A stretch of DNA of 64,000 bases, from NCBI GenBank assembly GCA_030704615.1, contig CM060733.1:1054001-1118000 (forward strand), read 5' to 3'. The stretch is from Takakia lepidozioides. Lineage: Eukaryota; Streptophyta; Takakiopsida; Takakiales; Takakiaceae. Under the pieces are notes generated by a model. That model searched no databases and had not been told where the DNA came from. It worked only from the letters and a program-made list of their open reading frames with translations. Both the position numbers and the translations under genes were made by a program. Positions 62,515-64,000 of the stretch are shown here, piece after piece (positions within the stretch are counted from its first letter, which is position 1; each line of letters starts with the position of its first letter).

Positions 62515-64000
62515 ATGGGGGTTGGGCCCCATGAGACCAACGCACGCTCACATCTGAACATCGGCTCGTGGAACTGCAATGGCTCATTGTGGAGCCATCC
62601 GCAAGGGCTTCTTGATATCCTCTCAAAGCGTGATAGTCTTTTTCTCTTGGAAACACATGCGTATGAAGGAATTGACCCTCCTTCTATTCTCGGATATAGC
62701 TTTCAGTCAGTGACTTGCCCACGTACAAGTCTCAAAGGCTCTGGTGGAGTGGCTTGTTACTTTGTTACTTTTCTGACTGGCTTCTACCATACATTTCCTT
62801 CCCATACGAAGACCCACTAGCAAGGTACATTTGGTGTCACATCAAGCGCGACAACCCTCAACCAAACATTTTATTGGCGGGATGTTATTTTGCCCCGGTT
62901 GCATCTACACACAATGGCCTTCACATGCGAATAGATTCGCTGTATGTTCCATTGGAAGAGGATATGTCCCGTCTTTGTACCCCACACAGAGACATATGGT
63001 TGGAGATTTCAACGCTCGTACAGGATCACTACAGGCCCCAACCTTCGACCCCACGGACCCTCTACACATCCAACTTTCACTTATGGCCTTGGAGAGGCAA
63101 AGTGCGGATGTCTCTAGTGAAATCACAAGTTATGATCACCATCTACTCAAATTTTGTGAGGTTCAAGGGCTTGTCATCTACAATGGCACTACCAACTACA
63201 AATCCTCCAGTCAGTTCACCTGCCACATGTACAAGGGACAGAGCGTGGTCAACTCTCTCTTGGGGAGCCCCAACACAACTGATACTGTTAGCTCTTTTTA
63301 CATTACAAGGTAATCACTCTTTCCTTTCCTTTGCATTTCCTTCGATCTCTTACCTCGTGAGGGACTCCTCCGCTTCTCTCCTTTCACAACCACGTATTCA
63401 CTTTAATACTCCCTTCAATCACTTACATGACGCCCAATATGAAACATGCTTAGCGTCAATCCTCCCCTCCATCATGAATCTACCATCTACTAAGGACAAG
63501 GCTTCCTATCTTACTCACGCTCTTTGGGACTCAGCCCTGCGATCCTTCTCATTTCTCCATATCTCTCCACTCATAGATATGCACCATTCTATGGTGAAGA
63601 ATGCAAAGTTGCTAGATGTCACATCAAATCTCTGCTCCTTGATATCCATTCTTCTCCAGATTCCAAAAACCTAGCTCTCAAGCACTATAAGTCCCTCATT
63701 AGATCCAAAAGAGAGCCTACACTCTCAAGCTACAATCTACTTTCCTTGCAAAAGTTAGGCTTTCTCCTCGTTCCTTTTGGTCCCTCTTTAAACCTCACAG
63801 AGACCCACCCCCAATCACTGACATCCACGTCTGGCATGGGGGGATGTAGGGTGGTGGCATGCCCGTCTGCCGGTTGTGAGAAGTGCCTCCCATGTTGATG
63901 ACGGCCTTGGTGGAGCCAATGTCAGCAAGGCTGTCAAGAAGTTACAAAATGGCAGGGCATTGGATATGTCGCTACAAAGTGAATTCATCAAGCACGCGGC
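62515..64000 (+). pseudogene. LINE ORF2 5' part: endonuclease domain, runs off the window
   Basis: Starts LNIGSWNCNGSLWSHPQG, then RDSLFLLETHAYEG (apurinic-like endonuclease: N near the start, E in LLET). After frame changes, MVGDFNARTGSLQAPTF (the GDFN motif) and SVVNSLLGSPNT follow. From 63524: FYGEECKVARCHIKSLLLD, DSKNLALKHYKSLIRSKR, and at the end VSKAVKKLQNGRALDMSLQ, which normally lies just upstream of the RT domain. Several frameshifts, so inactive. It follows the 3' end of another LINE head-to-tail. Confidence 0.85.

Overview
The window is nuclear DNA of a plant-lineage eukaryote. Evidence: spliceosomal introns, plant-type CACTA transposons (Tnp2/DUF4218/DUF4216 modules), a plant carboxylesterase/GID1-type hydrolase exon, and LTR elements primed by tRNA-iMet. 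The 3' end of an axonemal dynein heavy chain gene implies flagellated cells, so a charophyte alga (Chara-like), bryophyte, lycophyte or fern fits better than a flowering plant. A Chara-like source is my best guess, from memory of sequence style only. Most of the window is transposable-element DNA in various states of decay.

Layout. 1-2820: end of a palindromic 50-bp-type repeat, then a broken gene for a coiled-coil/RING-H2 protein. 2821-6160: two 120-bp tandem arrays, a dispersed repeat and four consecutive foldback (long inverted repeat) elements. 6500-9240: a decayed Ty1/copia element with a deleted Ty3/gypsy element nested in it in the opposite direction. 9835-10380: a LINE RT fragment. 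About 10960-18560: a CACTA-like element on the minus strand whose central transposase part (about 12545-14626) is inverted, with a SET-domain-like ORF inside its limits. 18995-21238: three LINE 3'-end pieces; a fourth lies at 24326-24895. 21.8-25.9 kb: mostly non-coding, with two clusters of short palindromes. 26.36-27.0 kb: a GC-rich GCGACG island.

27.55-39.95 kb is the most unusual part. It is a compact cluster, mostly on the minus strand: two FCP1/NIF-like HAD-phosphatase-fold proteins, a protein with RNA polymerase II CTD-like YSPASP repeats, a ParB-like plus DNA-methyltransferase-like protein with a (T)KSPSP-repeat tail, several unrecognised ORFs and a plus-strand transposase-like gene. 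A 24-bp palindrome (AACCTCCACTG, 2 nt, CAGTGGAGGTT) recurs eleven times plus two degenerate copies, only in this interval. In five cases it ends 5-12 nt before an ATG that opens a plausible ORF, so it looks like a shared regulatory element. Several of these genes carry in-frame stops or frameshifts.

40.3-40.8 kb: a 50-bp tandem array of palindromes. 41.1-41.7 kb: an unrecognised ORF. 42.3 kb: a carboxylesterase 3' exon. 44963-56332: a young Ty3/gypsy element with 2.4-kb LTRs, intact gag-protease and pol ORFs and a second, degenerate RNase H-like domain. 57101-60545: 3' exons of the dynein heavy chain gene (minus strand). 60.66-64.0 kb: the 3' end of one LINE followed head-to-tail by the 5' part of another, running off the window.
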